Shown here: positions 39,989-49,232 of the stretch, in pieces
Position numbering within the stretch: the stretch's first letter is position 1
Layout: each line of letters opens with the position of its first letter
NCBI GenBank assembly: GCA_014859895.1
Contig: JACZKS010000082.1
Coordinates: forward strand, 55,408 to 119,407
DNA length: 64,000 nt
Source: Rhodospirillales bacterium
GTDB taxonomy: Bacteria; Pseudomonadota; Alphaproteobacteria; Rhodospirillales; Shumkoniaceae
Direction of reading: 5' to 3'
Translations under genes and position numbers: made by a program
The notes under the pieces: generated by a model
What the model saw: only the letters and a program-made list of their open reading frames with translations
Told to the model about the DNA's origin: nothing
The model's database searches: none

Positions 39989-41602
39989 TCAGGCCCGGAA
40001 GCTGCCTTCTTCCATATCGAGGATGCGGTCGGCGACGCCGAAATAGCGGTCGTCGTGGGTGACGCAGACGATGATGCGGTCCGGCCGCTTGAGGGCAGGC
40101 AACAGCTTCTCGTAGAACAGGCGCCGGAACTGCGGGTCCTGGTCGGCCGCCCACTCGTCGAGGATCAACACCGGCTTGTCCTCGAGCAGCGCCACCATGA
40201 GGGCCAGGCGCTTGCGCTGCCCGCCCGACAGATCGACGGTGGTGAAGGCGCCGTCGCGGACGGCGACCTTCTCGGCGATTTGCAGCCGGCGCAGCAGGGC
40301 GTCGGCGTTGGCGGGATCGATCGACCCGACCCCGTAGAGCCGGCGGAACAGGTGATAATCCGAGAAGACGGCGGCGATGTGGTCGCGGTAGGCTTGGCGC
40401 TGCCCGGCCCGCAACGGCTCGCCGTTGATCCTCATGCCCCCCTGGTCGGGCCTGAGAAGGGCAGTCAGCAGGCGTAATACGGTCGACTTGCCCGAACCGT
40501 TGCCGCCCGTCACCACCACCAGTTCACCGGCCCGGAAAACGACGTCGAGCGGGCCGACCGAGAAGCCCGGGGAGCCATCGGCCTCGCGGTAGGAAAAGCG
40601 GATGCCGTCGAGGGCGATTTCCCGGATCGGCTCGGCCAACGGTTCGGCTTTCTCGTCCTCGCCGTTGGCCAGGACGTCGCTCAACTGCGCGGTCACCCGC
40701 TGGACGGAGCCCAGCGCCGATCCCGCCTCCGCAATCGCCGGTATGGCCTGGGCGACGGTGCCGATGGGACCGACCAGGAACAGCGCCACCGTTGTCGCTT
40801 CCACCGCCACCTTGGCGAATCCTTCGGAAAACAGGGGCACCACGAAGACCATCAGGCCAAGCAGCAGGAAAAAGACGACTTGGATAAAGGCGAATTCGAT
40901 CGCCCATTGACGTTTGATGGCGCTCTTGCGCTGGCGCACTTCGCCGGAGAGTTCGGAGAGCTCCGTCACCACCTGTTCGGCGCGAAGCGCGTTGACCCGG
41001 ATTTCCTTGAAGCCGTCGAGCACATGGCCAAGACCGCCGAACAGGCGCTGTTCGTCCCTCGACACCTGTTGCATGCTTTCGCTCAAGGCTCGCGACCGCC
41101 GGAAATGCACGGTGAGCGCGATGGCGCTGAAGACGGCGGCGATGGCGAAGGCCGAAAGCGACAGCCACGCCAGGAACAGTGCCACGAAAACCAGGGTCAC
41201 CGCCTGTTGGGCGCCGATGACAAGCAGCGGCATGGTCCGCGAGATAGTCTGGGTGTCGTTGGCCAGAGCGGCGAACAACGGGGCGCGGCCGAGCGAGTCG
41301 AGGGCCGGGATGTCGGCGTTGCGCACACCTTCGAAGAGGTCGAGGCGCAAACGCTGGATGATCGCCTCGACCTCGCGGGCCGTCGTCGTCATGACGTAAT
41401 TCTGCGACAGGATGAACAGCGGAATGGCGGCGACGAACGCGGCGACCATCAGCAGGCTGACGTCCCCCGACGAGGCCTTCTCGGCGCCGAAGGCGATCAG
41501 GCCGAGGATAAGGGTGGTTGAGATCGCCGACAGAGCCGTCATAACGGCCAGCCGTCGAAGGTCGATCGCGGCCTCTCGGCGAAGAAGCGAGAGAAGCTCC
41601 AT
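39989..41602 (-). CDS. Cyclic-peptide exporter ABC half-transporter (SyrD/PvdE type), A
   Basis: This 537-residue transporter has an N-terminal six-helix membrane domain (to about 300) and a C-terminal ATPase: Walker A GGNGSGKS at 366-373, signature LSGGQRKRLAL, and LILDEWAADQDPQFRR, the EWAADQDP form typical of SyrD/PvdE cyclic peptide and siderophore exporters. It lacks the C39 peptidase domain of classical LanT transporters. It starts directly after the stop of a second half-transporter, so the pair probably works as a heterodimer exporting a peptide product. Confidence 0.9.
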   Translation of the reverse strand: MELLSLLRREAAIDLRRLAVMTALSAISTTLILGLIAFGAEKASSGDVSLLMVAAFVAAIPLFILSQNYVMTTTAREVEAIIQRLRLDLFEGVRNADIPALDSLGRAPLFAALANDTQTISRTMPLLVIGAQQAVTLVFVALFLAWLSLSAFAIAAVFSAIALTVHFRRSRALSESMQQVSRDEQRLFGGLGHVLDGFKEIRVNALRAEQVVTELSELSGEVRQRKSAIKRQWAIEFAFIQVVFFLLLGLMVFVVPLFSEGFAKVAVEATTVALFLVGPIGTVAQAIPAIAEAGSALGSVQRVTAQLSDVLANGEDEKAEPLAEPIREIALDGIRFSYREADGSPGFSVGPLDVVFRAGELVVVTGGNGSGKSTVLRLLTALLRPDQGGMRINGEPLRAGQRQAYRDHIAAVFSDYHLFRRLYGVGSIDPANADALLRRLQIAEKVAVRDGAFTTVDLSGGQRKRLALMVALLEDKPVLILDEWAADQDPQFRRLFYEKLLPALKRPDRIIVCVTHDDRYFGVADRILDMEEGSFRA

Positions 41603-43252
41603 CTACGCCGCCCCCCCCGGTTCGACCGCAAGCTCGGAAAGTTTGCCCTCATCCAGATGAAGGCGACGGTCGGCGACGTCGAAGTAGGCGTCGTCGTGGG
41701 TGACCGCGATGACCGTCATTCCCCGCGTTTTGAGCGCCGGCAGCATCTCCCGATAAAACTTGCGGCGGAAATGCGGGTCCTGGTCGGCCGCCCACTCGTC
41801 GATCACCAGGACCGGCCTTTTTTCCAGCAGGGCGGCGATGAGAGCCAGTCGCTTGCGTTGGCCGGCCGAGAGGTCGAGGCGATCGAAGCGGTCCTCGGCG
41901 AACCGCACGGTGCCCTCCATCTCGAACCAGGCGATCAGGTCTTGGGCCATTGCCGGGTCGATCGTCGGCACTCCGTACAGGCGGGGGAACAGGTGGTAGT
42001 CGGAGAACACCGGCGCTATCATGTCCTGGAAGGCCCGCCGGGTGTCGGGACCGATGGCCATGCCGTCCACCTGGATGCGGCCGTGATGGGGCCGATAGAG
42101 GCCGGTCAGCAGCTTGATCAGGGTTGACTTGCCGGAACCGTTGCCGCCGGTGATGAAAACCACCTCGCCGCGGCGCACCGCCAGATCGACCGGCCCGAGG
42201 ACGAACGAGGGCTCCCCCTCGTCGACCGCATAGGCGTATTCGACGCCGCGCAACGAGATCTCCCGGAAATCGGCCGGCATCGGCGCCGCCGTCGGATTGG
42301 CGGCCGGTTCGGCAATGGCCGCCAGCTGTTCGTCCAGGTTCAGCATGCGGCCGGCCGCCGCTTCGGCCGCGCTGAGCAGCGGCAGGGTCTGGATGAGGCC
42401 GCCGATCGGCCCTGTCATGTACAAGACCGCCATCGTCACCTTGACGATGTCGCCGTGGAACGAAGTCGAATAGAGCGGCACCACGAAGACCACCACCGCC
42501 AGCAGGAAGAAGACGGCAACCTCGCCCAGGATGAACTGCTGAAAGGCGCGAACCTGGACGTCGACGCGGATATCGGTGGCCGACTGTGAGATCGTTCCGA
42601 ACACCTGCCCGAGATCGCGACTGCGCGCGCTGCTCAGACGCACCTCCTTGAAGCCGTCGAGGAGGTCGGTGATGGTTTCGAAAAGCCGGGCTTCCTCCTT
42701 CATCATGTCGGCATAGCGGGCGTTCAGCCGCTGCCCGGCAAGGCCGAACATGGCGCCGCCGATCAGGGTGAACACCAGCACCAGGATCAGGGCGGTGGTC
42801 GAGATATAGGCGATATAGACAAGGATCGCGGCGATCAGCACAACCGAACGCAAGGCGATCGCCAAATACTGGGAATTCTGCGAAAGGGTTTGCGTGCCTT
42901 GGGTGATGCTCTCGTAGAACACCGTCCGCCCCATGCTTTCGACCTTTTCGAAGTCGGCGCGGCACAGGCGCCCGAGGAGGCGCGTCCGCAGGCGGTCGAC
43001 CGCGGTTTCGGCCCCGGCGCAGACCCGCGAGATCAGGAACACCTCCGCCACGGCGAACAGGACCAGACCAAGGACGAACAGGCCGGCCAGCAGCCAGTTC
43101 ACCTCTTCGCGTCCGGACTCGGCGATCTCGCCGGCCGCCATGTTGACCATCGCCAGCACGAATGCGCTGCTCACCCCCGAGACGAAGGCGCTGGCCAACA
43201 GACGGTTGCGGGGAGTCATCCCCTCGGCAATGAGCAGGCGGATCAGGTTCAT
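41603..43252 (-). CDS. Cyclic-peptide exporter ABC half-transporter (SyrD/PvdE type), B
   Basis: This 549-residue protein has the same layout as its neighbour: a membrane domain, then an ATPase with GGNGSGKS and VIDEWAADQDPHFRR. Its signature reads LSAGQRKRLAL, with Ala in place of the second Gly. I set the start at 43252 (MNLIRLLIAEG); sequence upstream in frame is not protein-like. It is the first gene of a two-gene operon divergent from the MFP-RND-aminotransferase genes, with a 222-base control region between them. Confidence 0.9.
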   Translation of the reverse strand: MNLIRLLIAEGMTPRNRLLASAFVSGVSSAFVLAMVNMAAGEIAESGREEVNWLLAGLFVLGLVLFAVAEVFLISRVCAGAETAVDRLRTRLLGRLCRADFEKVESMGRTVFYESITQGTQTLSQNSQYLAIALRSVVLIAAILVYIAYISTTALILVLVFTLIGGAMFGLAGQRLNARYADMMKEEARLFETITDLLDGFKEVRLSSARSRDLGQVFGTISQSATDIRVDVQVRAFQQFILGEVAVFFLLAVVVFVVPLYSTSFHGDIVKVTMAVLYMTGPIGGLIQTLPLLSAAEAAAGRMLNLDEQLAAIAEPAANPTAAPMPADFREISLRGVEYAYAVDEGEPSFVLGPVDLAVRRGEVVFITGGNGSGKSTLIKLLTGLYRPHHGRIQVDGMAIGPDTRRAFQDMIAPVFSDYHLFPRLYGVPTIDPAMAQDLIAWFEMEGTVRFAEDRFDRLDLSAGQRKRLALIAALLEKRPVLVIDEWAADQDPHFRRKFYREMLPALKTRGMTVIAVTHDDAYFDVADRRLHLDEGKLSELAVEPGGAA

Positions 43253-43424
43253 CGGAAAGACGTCGTCCCCCTCGGTCGGCGGCGGCCCGGAAAACCGGTG
43301 CGTCGCAGTGTATCCACAAAGCGCCGCCGCCGTCCACGACGCCGTCCGCCATGGGTGGCATCCGCGCGTCAAGGTGTTTCTTCGGGTGATGCTTTGGCTC
43401 CTCACAGTTGCGAGCTATCGCGTT

Positions 43425-43461
43425 TTGGACAATAGTGGCGACGGTTGGACAAACTGTTCAA
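43425..43461. promoter_or_regulatory. Candidate operator upstream of the MFP-RND operon
   Basis: TTGGACAA occurs twice (43425-43432 and 43445-43452), exactly 20 bases apart. The second copy forms an imperfect palindrome with TGTTCAA (TTGGACA-AAC-TGTTCAA, 43445-43461). It lies 13 bases before the adaptor start in the divergent control region. I found no regulator gene of obvious match in the window. Confidence 0.35.
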
Positions 43462-43474
43462 CAAGGGGGGCGCG

Positions 43475-44770
43475 ATGGCGGGCAGGCATGGCATAACGGC
43501 CGCATTTCTGGTTCTGGGGTTCCCTCTTGCCCTTGGGTCCACCGCCGCCGCCCAATCCGTGCCGACCCCGGTGACGGTGGCCGTTACGGAAGTCACGCGG
43601 GGGCCCATTCGGGCCTGGATTTCGACCGAAGGGACCGCGCTTGCGGCGCGCCGCGAGATCCTGCATTTCGACCTTGCCGGCAAGGTGGTCGAAATCGGCC
43701 GCGATGCCGAGAGCCAGTCCTTGCGCGAGGGATCGAAGGTTACCGGCCCGGCGAACGGCAAGCCCGGCCAATTGATCGGCCGCCTGGACGAACGGGACCT
43801 CGGCGAGCAGGTTGTTTCCCAGGTTGCCCAGACCGAGGCCGCCCGCCAGCGCGCCGAAGGCGCCCGCAGCGCCATCAACGAGGCCCGTTCGGCGTTGGCC
43901 CACGCCGAACAGCAGCTTGCCCGGGCCCGTGATCTGGTGAACAAGGGCATCGCACCGCGCAAGCAACTCGACGATGCCGAAAATGACCAGCGGCAGGCCA
44001 AGGCCAGGGTCCAGAGGGCCGAAACCGACATGGCCGCCGCCCAGGCCGAAGTCAATGCCGCCCAATCACAGATCGCCCAGGCCCGCATCCGTATGGAGCA
44101 AAGTGCCCTGCGCGCGCCATTTGATGGCATCATCGGCTTCATGAACTTGGCGGTCGGCGACTATGTGTCGCCGTTGCCGGCCGGCCTCCAGGATATGGGG
44201 CAATTGATGCGCATGGCGGCGGCGGTCGTCATCGATCCGACGGCCTACGAGGTGGTGGTCGAGATTCCCAGCTTCCAGGGAATGTCGCTGCGCCGAGGCA
44301 TGCCGGCCCAGATCGCCTGGGGCGGCACCAACCTGTTCGACATCGCCGACAACTCGGCCGGTGACAAGGCACCCACCCTTCCCATCGCTCGCGCCGAGGT
44401 TTACGCGGTGGCTCCCACCATCGCCCCGGACAGCCGGGCGGTGCGTGTACGCCTGCGCACTTTGGAGGGGGCGGAACATCTGCTCGACGGGCTCTATGTC
44501 GCTGTACGCATCCTGGCCGACGAACGTGCCGATGTAGTGCGCGTACCGGTTGAGGCGCCGCGCTACGACGCTGGTGAAGGATACGTCTTCGTGATCGACG
44601 GCAAGGCCGGCACGGCCCATCGCCGGATCATCAAGTACGGGTTGGCGGATGGCGGCATGATCCAGATCCGCGAAGGCCTGGAACCCGGCGAAACGGTGGT
44701 CGTCGCCGGCCAGGAACGCTTGGCCGACGGCGCCCTTGTCCACATCGCCGGTTCGGGCAGCGGTTCATGA
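43475..44770 (+). CDS. RND-associated periplasmic adaptor, HlyD/MFP family
   Basis: This 431-residue adaptor has a signal peptide (to about residue 27, AAAQS). It has a biotinyl-lipoyl-like region split around a long coiled coil at about 105-205 (QVAQTEAARQRAEGARSAINE... with Ala/Gln heptads). A beta-barrel follows, ending with AGEGYVFVIDGKAG and EPGETVVVAGQERLADG. The start at 43475 is supported by AAGGGGGG. It overlaps the RND gene by four bases. No outer-membrane channel gene is in this operon, so it may borrow one. Confidence 0.9.
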   Translation: MAGRHGITAAFLVLGFPLALGSTAAAQSVPTPVTVAVTEVTRGPIRAWISTEGTALAARREILHFDLAGKVVEIGRDAESQSLREGSKVTGPANGKPGQLIGRLDERDLGEQVVSQVAQTEAARQRAEGARSAINEARSALAHAEQQLARARDLVNKGIAPRKQLDDAENDQRQAKARVQRAETDMAAAQAEVNAAQSQIAQARIRMEQSALRAPFDGIIGFMNLAVGDYVSPLPAGLQDMGQLMRMAAAVVIDPTAYEVVVEIPSFQGMSLRRGMPAQIAWGGTNLFDIADNSAGDKAPTLPIARAEVYAVAPTIAPDSRAVRVRLRTLEGAEHLLDGLYVAVRILADERADVVRVPVEAPRYDAGEGYVFVIDGKAGTAHRRIIKYGLADGGMIQIREGLEPGETVVVAGQERLADGALVHIAGSGSGS

Positions 44771-47700
44771 ACGGCGATCCCGTCTCCGGCGAGGAAAAGC
44801 CGGGCAAATTGTTCCGGTTCTTCTTCATCGACACCACCTTCGCCGGCGTTCTGGGCGTCCTGCTGTTGTTGGGCGGCCTGTTCGCCTACACCTCGATGGT
44901 CAAGGAGGGGGCGCCCGATCTTGCCATCCCGGTGGCCCAGGTGCGCGTGCTGTGGCCCGGCGCCTCTCCCGAACTGGTCGAGAAGGAAGTAACGACGCCG
45001 CTCGAGAAGGCGATTAAATCCCTCAATAGCTTGAAGCGGATCTCCAGCGGCTCGCGTTCCGGCCTGTCGCTCGTCATCGTCGAGTTCGAGGCCAACGCGC
45101 CGATCGAGGAATCCATCCGATCGTTGCGGACCAAGGTGACCGAGACGGCGAGTCAGCTGCCCGGCGACACGTTGGCACCGACGGTCGAACAGATGTCGAC
45201 CACCGACATACCGATCCTCACCTATATGCTTCACGGCAACGTTGATGACGCCGTCCTCGGCGATACCGCCCGCAACGTCAAGGAACGCCTGGAACGTATC
45301 GGTTCGCTGCGCAAGGTCGAGGTGTCGGGCGCCCGCGAGGAAGTGGGCCGCGTGCTGGTCGATCCCATGCGCCTCAACGCGGTGAACCTCAGCATGAAGG
45401 TGGTTAGCGACGCCATCCGCGCCGGCAGCGTCGACCGGCCGCTGGGCGAGATGCGCGACGGCCGCACTCCGGCCTCGATCAATCTGGCCGGACGGTTCAC
45501 TTCGGTCGATGAAATCCGTGTGCTGCCGATCCAGCAGTTGAGATCAGGGCGGGTCGTCCGCCTGGGCGATCTTGCCGAGGTGCGCCGAGACCTGTCGAGC
45601 GAAAGCGTTCGCACGTTCGTCAGCTTCGACGGTAAGCCCTTCGCCAAGGGCGTCAGCATATCGCTCTACAAGGCGCCGGGGGCGGATACCGTTGCCACCG
45701 TCGCCCAGGTCCGCCGGACCGTCGAGGGCTTTCCGATGCCCAAGGGCGTGGAAGCCTCGGTGCTGACCGACGAGGCGGTGGAGGTCGAGGAAAAACTGGC
45801 CAGCGTCTTCACCAATGCCGTTCAGGCGGTCATTGGCGTCGTCCTGATCCTGCTCGTCATGCTGACCTGGCGCGAGGCCGTGATCGCCGGCGCCGGGGTG
45901 CCGATCACCTTCCTGGGCAGCGTCGCCGCCGTTTTCGCCTTCGGCATGACGATGAACGAGATGGTGGTGATCGGCATGGTGCTTGCCCTGGGCATGCTGG
46001 TCGATGTCTTCATTCTGGTCATGGAGGGCATGCACCAGGGGCTTTACGCCGAGCGGCGAAGTTTCGATTCCGCCGTCGGGGTGACGGTGAAGCGCTTCGC
46101 CTTGCCCGCCTTCGCTGGCCAGTTGACCACCATCCTGGCTCTGGCACCGCTGCTGTTTCTGCCGGGCACCGATGGCAAATTCATTCGTCTCATCCCGTTT
46201 ACCGCCATCATCTGCCTGGTGATCAGTTATGTCGTCGCCTTCGTGTGGGCGTTGCCGTCGTCACACCACCTGTTGGGACGTAAACCGAAGGGCGACGGCG
46301 TAACCCGCGTCGACCACATCACCAACCGGGTTTCCGGCCGCCTGCTCGCCTGGGTTCTGGCCTACGTCGTGCGTTCCCGCCCGGTGGCCGCTCTGTGGAT
46401 GGTGGGCGTTCTGGCGCTGGTGGTGGCTTCCCTGGCAGCCGGCGCGCTGCTGCCGTCGGAGGCCTATCCCAAGATCGACGGCCGCAACATGGGAATCACA
46501 GTCGAACTGCCACCCGGAACGCCACTCGATCATACGACCGAGATCGCACTTAAGGTAGGCGACATCCTGCGCGCCAAACCCTATTTCCAAAGCACCATCG
46601 CCTATGTCGGGCAGAAGAGCCCATTTTCCGTCACGTCGTCGGCTGAACGAATCGCCGACACGCCGGGCAGTCACGTCGCCGGCTTTTCGTTGGTCCTGAC
46701 GCCGCTTGACGCCCGCGACGGCCGCTTTGCTTACACCTACGTGCCGGAACTGCGCCGTGAACTGTACGAGGCCCTCGCCGAGGTGCCGGGAGCCAGCGTC
46801 GTCCTGGCGGCGCAGGCGGGCGGGCCGAGTGGCGGCGACGATCTGCAGATCGACATCCAGGGAGAAGACCTTGGCCAACTGCGCGCCGCCGCCCAGGAAA
46901 TCGCCGCCGCTTTTACCGGCGTTCCCGGAACCGCCGACGTTCGCAACGACATGGGACCGGCCCGAAATGCCCTGGTCGTCACCCCGGTCCGCGAGGCGCT
47001 GGAGTTCTTCAAGGTACGGCTGACCCCGGTGTCCGAGGAAATCGGCCTGGCCATGGGAGAGACCACGGTCGCCAAGCTGAAGCGTGGCGCAACCGAGGAC
47101 GACGTGCCGGTGCAACTCGGCGTCGCCTGGCCGAGCCGCAACGGCGAAGTGGGGCCACCGACGTCGTGGAACGACCTGATGCTCATCCGGGCCTCCGGCC
47201 CCGACGGCGTGCGCATCGACCTGGCCTCGCTATTCGCCGTCGAATACAGCAGCCTGCCACAGGTGATCGTGCACAGCGGCGGCAACCGTACGACCTCGGT
47301 GCGCGGCAAGGCCGAGGGCAGCGGCGGCACGGCCGTGGTCCTGCGCGCCGCATGGCCTGAAATCGAGAAGGTCCAGGCCCGCTACCCGGAGCTAAGGATC
47401 GGGCTGGCCGGCCAGTTAGCTGAGGCGAGCGAAACCAATTCGAACATGATGAAGATGTTCCTGCTGACCATGGTCTTGATGTTCGGCCTGCTGGTCCTGC
47501 TGTTCAATTCCTACCGCCTGCCGTTCATCATCCTGTTCTCGGTGCCGTGCGCCCTGATCGGCACCCTGTTCGGCTTCCTGGCCATCGGTATGCCGCTGTC
47601 CTTTCCGGCGATGGTCGGCATTGTGTCCTTGCTTGGCATCGTCGTGAACGTTTCCATCGTCATGGTCGAGACCATGCGCGAGTTCATCGAACTCGGCCGA

Positions 47701-47925
47701 TCCGTCAGCGAGGCGGCCGCCCATGGCGCGGCCGACCGCCTGCGGCCCATCCTGTCGACCACGCTCACCACCATCGTCGGTCTAACCCTGCTGTCGCTCA
47801 GCAGTGCGATGTGGCAGCCATTGTGCTATGCCATCATCTTCGGGCTGATGGCGGCGACGGTGCTGTCCTTCGTCGTGGTCCCGGCATTGTTTGTCCTGTT
47901 GTCCCCGCGAACCGCCGCACGCTAG
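44767..47925 (+). CDS. RND-superfamily transporter of the accessory locus
   Basis: This 1052-residue RND permease has two TM blocks and two large periplasmic loops. TM4 reads GMLVDVFILVMEGM, with one Asp in place of the Asp pair of AcrB; a single Asp is also known in heavy-metal-type RND pumps. The second-half equivalent is LLGIVVNVSIVMVE, without the usual Asp. It is therefore not a close AcrB relative. It is coupled to the adaptor upstream and followed after 28 bases by the EctB-like aminotransferase, which ties it to the peptide locus. Confidence 0.92.
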   Translation: MNGDPVSGEEKPGKLFRFFFIDTTFAGVLGVLLLLGGLFAYTSMVKEGAPDLAIPVAQVRVLWPGASPELVEKEVTTPLEKAIKSLNSLKRISSGSRSGLSLVIVEFEANAPIEESIRSLRTKVTETASQLPGDTLAPTVEQMSTTDIPILTYMLHGNVDDAVLGDTARNVKERLERIGSLRKVEVSGAREEVGRVLVDPMRLNAVNLSMKVVSDAIRAGSVDRPLGEMRDGRTPASINLAGRFTSVDEIRVLPIQQLRSGRVVRLGDLAEVRRDLSSESVRTFVSFDGKPFAKGVSISLYKAPGADTVATVAQVRRTVEGFPMPKGVEASVLTDEAVEVEEKLASVFTNAVQAVIGVVLILLVMLTWREAVIAGAGVPITFLGSVAAVFAFGMTMNEMVVIGMVLALGMLVDVFILVMEGMHQGLYAERRSFDSAVGVTVKRFALPAFAGQLTTILALAPLLFLPGTDGKFIRLIPFTAIICLVISYVVAFVWALPSSHHLLGRKPKGDGVTRVDHITNRVSGRLLAWVLAYVVRSRPVAALWMVGVLALVVASLAAGALLPSEAYPKIDGRNMGITVELPPGTPLDHTTEIALKVGDILRAKPYFQSTIAYVGQKSPFSVTSSAERIADTPGSHVAGFSLVLTPLDARDGRFAYTYVPELRRELYEALAEVPGASVVLAAQAGGPSGGDDLQIDIQGEDLGQLRAAAQEIAAAFTGVPGTADVRNDMGPARNALVVTPVREALEFFKVRLTPVSEEIGLAMGETTVAKLKRGATEDDVPVQLGVAWPSRNGEVGPPTSWNDLMLIRASGPDGVRIDLASLFAVEYSSLPQVIVHSGGNRTTSVRGKAEGSGGTAVVLRAAWPEIEKVQARYPELRIGLAGQLAEASETNSNMMKMFLLTMVLMFGLLVLLFNSYRLPFIILFSVPCALIGTLFGFLAIGMPLSFPAMVGIVSLLGIVVNVSIVMVETMREFIELGRSVSEAAAHGAADRLRPILSTTLTTIVGLTLLSLSSAMWQPLCYAIIFGLMAATVLSFVVVPALFVLLSPRTAAR

Positions 47926-47953
47926 CGGCGGCCCCACATACGGAAGAAATCCG

Positions 47954-49207
47954 ATGGACGTCTTTGAACGCTTCGAATCCGAAGTGCGCTCCTATATCCG
48001 GGGTTTCCCCGATGTTTTCACCTCTGCCAAGGGCGCCCGCCTCCAGGGCCGTTCGGGGCGCGAGTATATCGACTTCTTCGCGGGCGCCGGGGCGCTGAAC
48101 TACGGCCACAACGACGACGCCATGAAGCGCCGCCTCGTCGACTATTTGGCCGGTGACGGCATCCTGCATTCCCTCGACATGGCAACGGCGGCCAAGGAAA
48201 ATTTCCTTACCGCTTTCCACGACACCATCCTGGCGCCGCGCGGCATGCCCCATCGCATGCTGTTCCCGGCGCCGTCCGGCGCCAACGCGGTGGAGGTCGC
48301 GCTGAAGCTGGCACGCAAGGCGACCGGCCGTCAGCAAATCGTCAGCTTCGAGAATTCCTTCCACGGCATGACCCTGGCGACGATGGCCATTTCCGGCGGA
48401 CCGGCACGGCAGGCGGCGCCCATGCCGATCGTCGGCGGTACGACGTTCATCCCCTTCGATGGCGCCGAAGGTCCCGGCGTCGATACGCTCGACCGTCTGG
48501 AAAGCCTGCTCTCCGACACCCGCGGTGAAACGAACCTGCCGGCCGCCTGCATCGTCGAGACGGTTCAGGCCGAAGGCGGCATCAACGTCGCCTCGATGGA
48601 ATGGCTGCGTCGTCTCCAAAACATTTGCCGTGGCGCCGGCATGCTGTTGATCGTCGACGACATCCAGGTCGGTTGCGGACGGACCGGCTCCTTTTTCAGC
48701 TTCGAGCCGGCCGGCCTGGAGCCCGACATCATCTGCCTGTCCAAGTCGCTGTCCGGCCTGGGGTTGCCGATGGCCATGGTTCTCGTCAAGCCGGCTTGCG
48801 ACAGCTTGGCGCCCGGCGAGCACAGCGGCACCTTCCGCGGCTTCAATCCCGCCTTCGTCACCGCCACCGAGGCGTTGCGCTTCTGGCGCGACGACGCGCT
48901 CGAACAAGAAACGGTGCGCAAGGCCGGCATCGTCGGCGCCCGCCTCGACAGGATTGCCCTGCGCTACCAGGAGGTGACGCGACCGCCGGTCCGCGGACGC
49001 GGCCTCATTCAAGGCCTGTCCACCGCCTCGGGCGCCGTCGCCCGCCGAATTGCCGGCAAAGCCTTTGCGCGCGGCCTTGTCATGGAAAGCTGTGGACCGG
49101 AGCGCAACGTTCTCAAGATCCTTTGCCCGCTGACCATTGCCGACGACGACCTGGTCCGCGGCCTCGACATCCTCGACGCCGCCGTGGCGGCGGTCGCGGC
49201 CGAATAG
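47954..49207 (+). CDS. Class III aminotransferase, EctB-like (diaminobutyrate type)
   Basis: This 417-residue PLP aminotransferase resembles EctB/Dat, which forms L-2,4-diaminobutyrate from aspartate semialdehyde with an amino donor. PLP contacts include SGANAVEVALKLARKATGR, SFHGMTLATMA, the EctB-like IVDDIQVGCGRTGSFFSFE (Asp235) and the Schiff-base Lys264 in CLSKSLSGLGLP. No ectA or ectC lies nearby, so ectoine is an unlikely product. It is co-transcribed with the MFP-RND genes and convergent with the LanM gene. GGAAG precedes the chosen start. Confidence 0.88.
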   Translation: MDVFERFESEVRSYIRGFPDVFTSAKGARLQGRSGREYIDFFAGAGALNYGHNDDAMKRRLVDYLAGDGILHSLDMATAAKENFLTAFHDTILAPRGMPHRMLFPAPSGANAVEVALKLARKATGRQQIVSFENSFHGMTLATMAISGGPARQAAPMPIVGGTTFIPFDGAEGPGVDTLDRLESLLSDTRGETNLPAACIVETVQAEGGINVASMEWLRRLQNICRGAGMLLIVDDIQVGCGRTGSFFSFEPAGLEPDIICLSKSLSGLGLPMAMVLVKPACDSLAPGEHSGTFRGFNPAFVTATEALRFWRDDALEQETVRKAGIVGARLDRIALRYQEVTRPPVRGRGLIQGLSTASGAVARRIAGKAFARGLVMESCGPERNVLKILCPLTIADDDLVRGLDILDAAVAAVAAE

Positions 49208-49232
49208 GAAACGGTGCCCCCCAAACCTCGCG

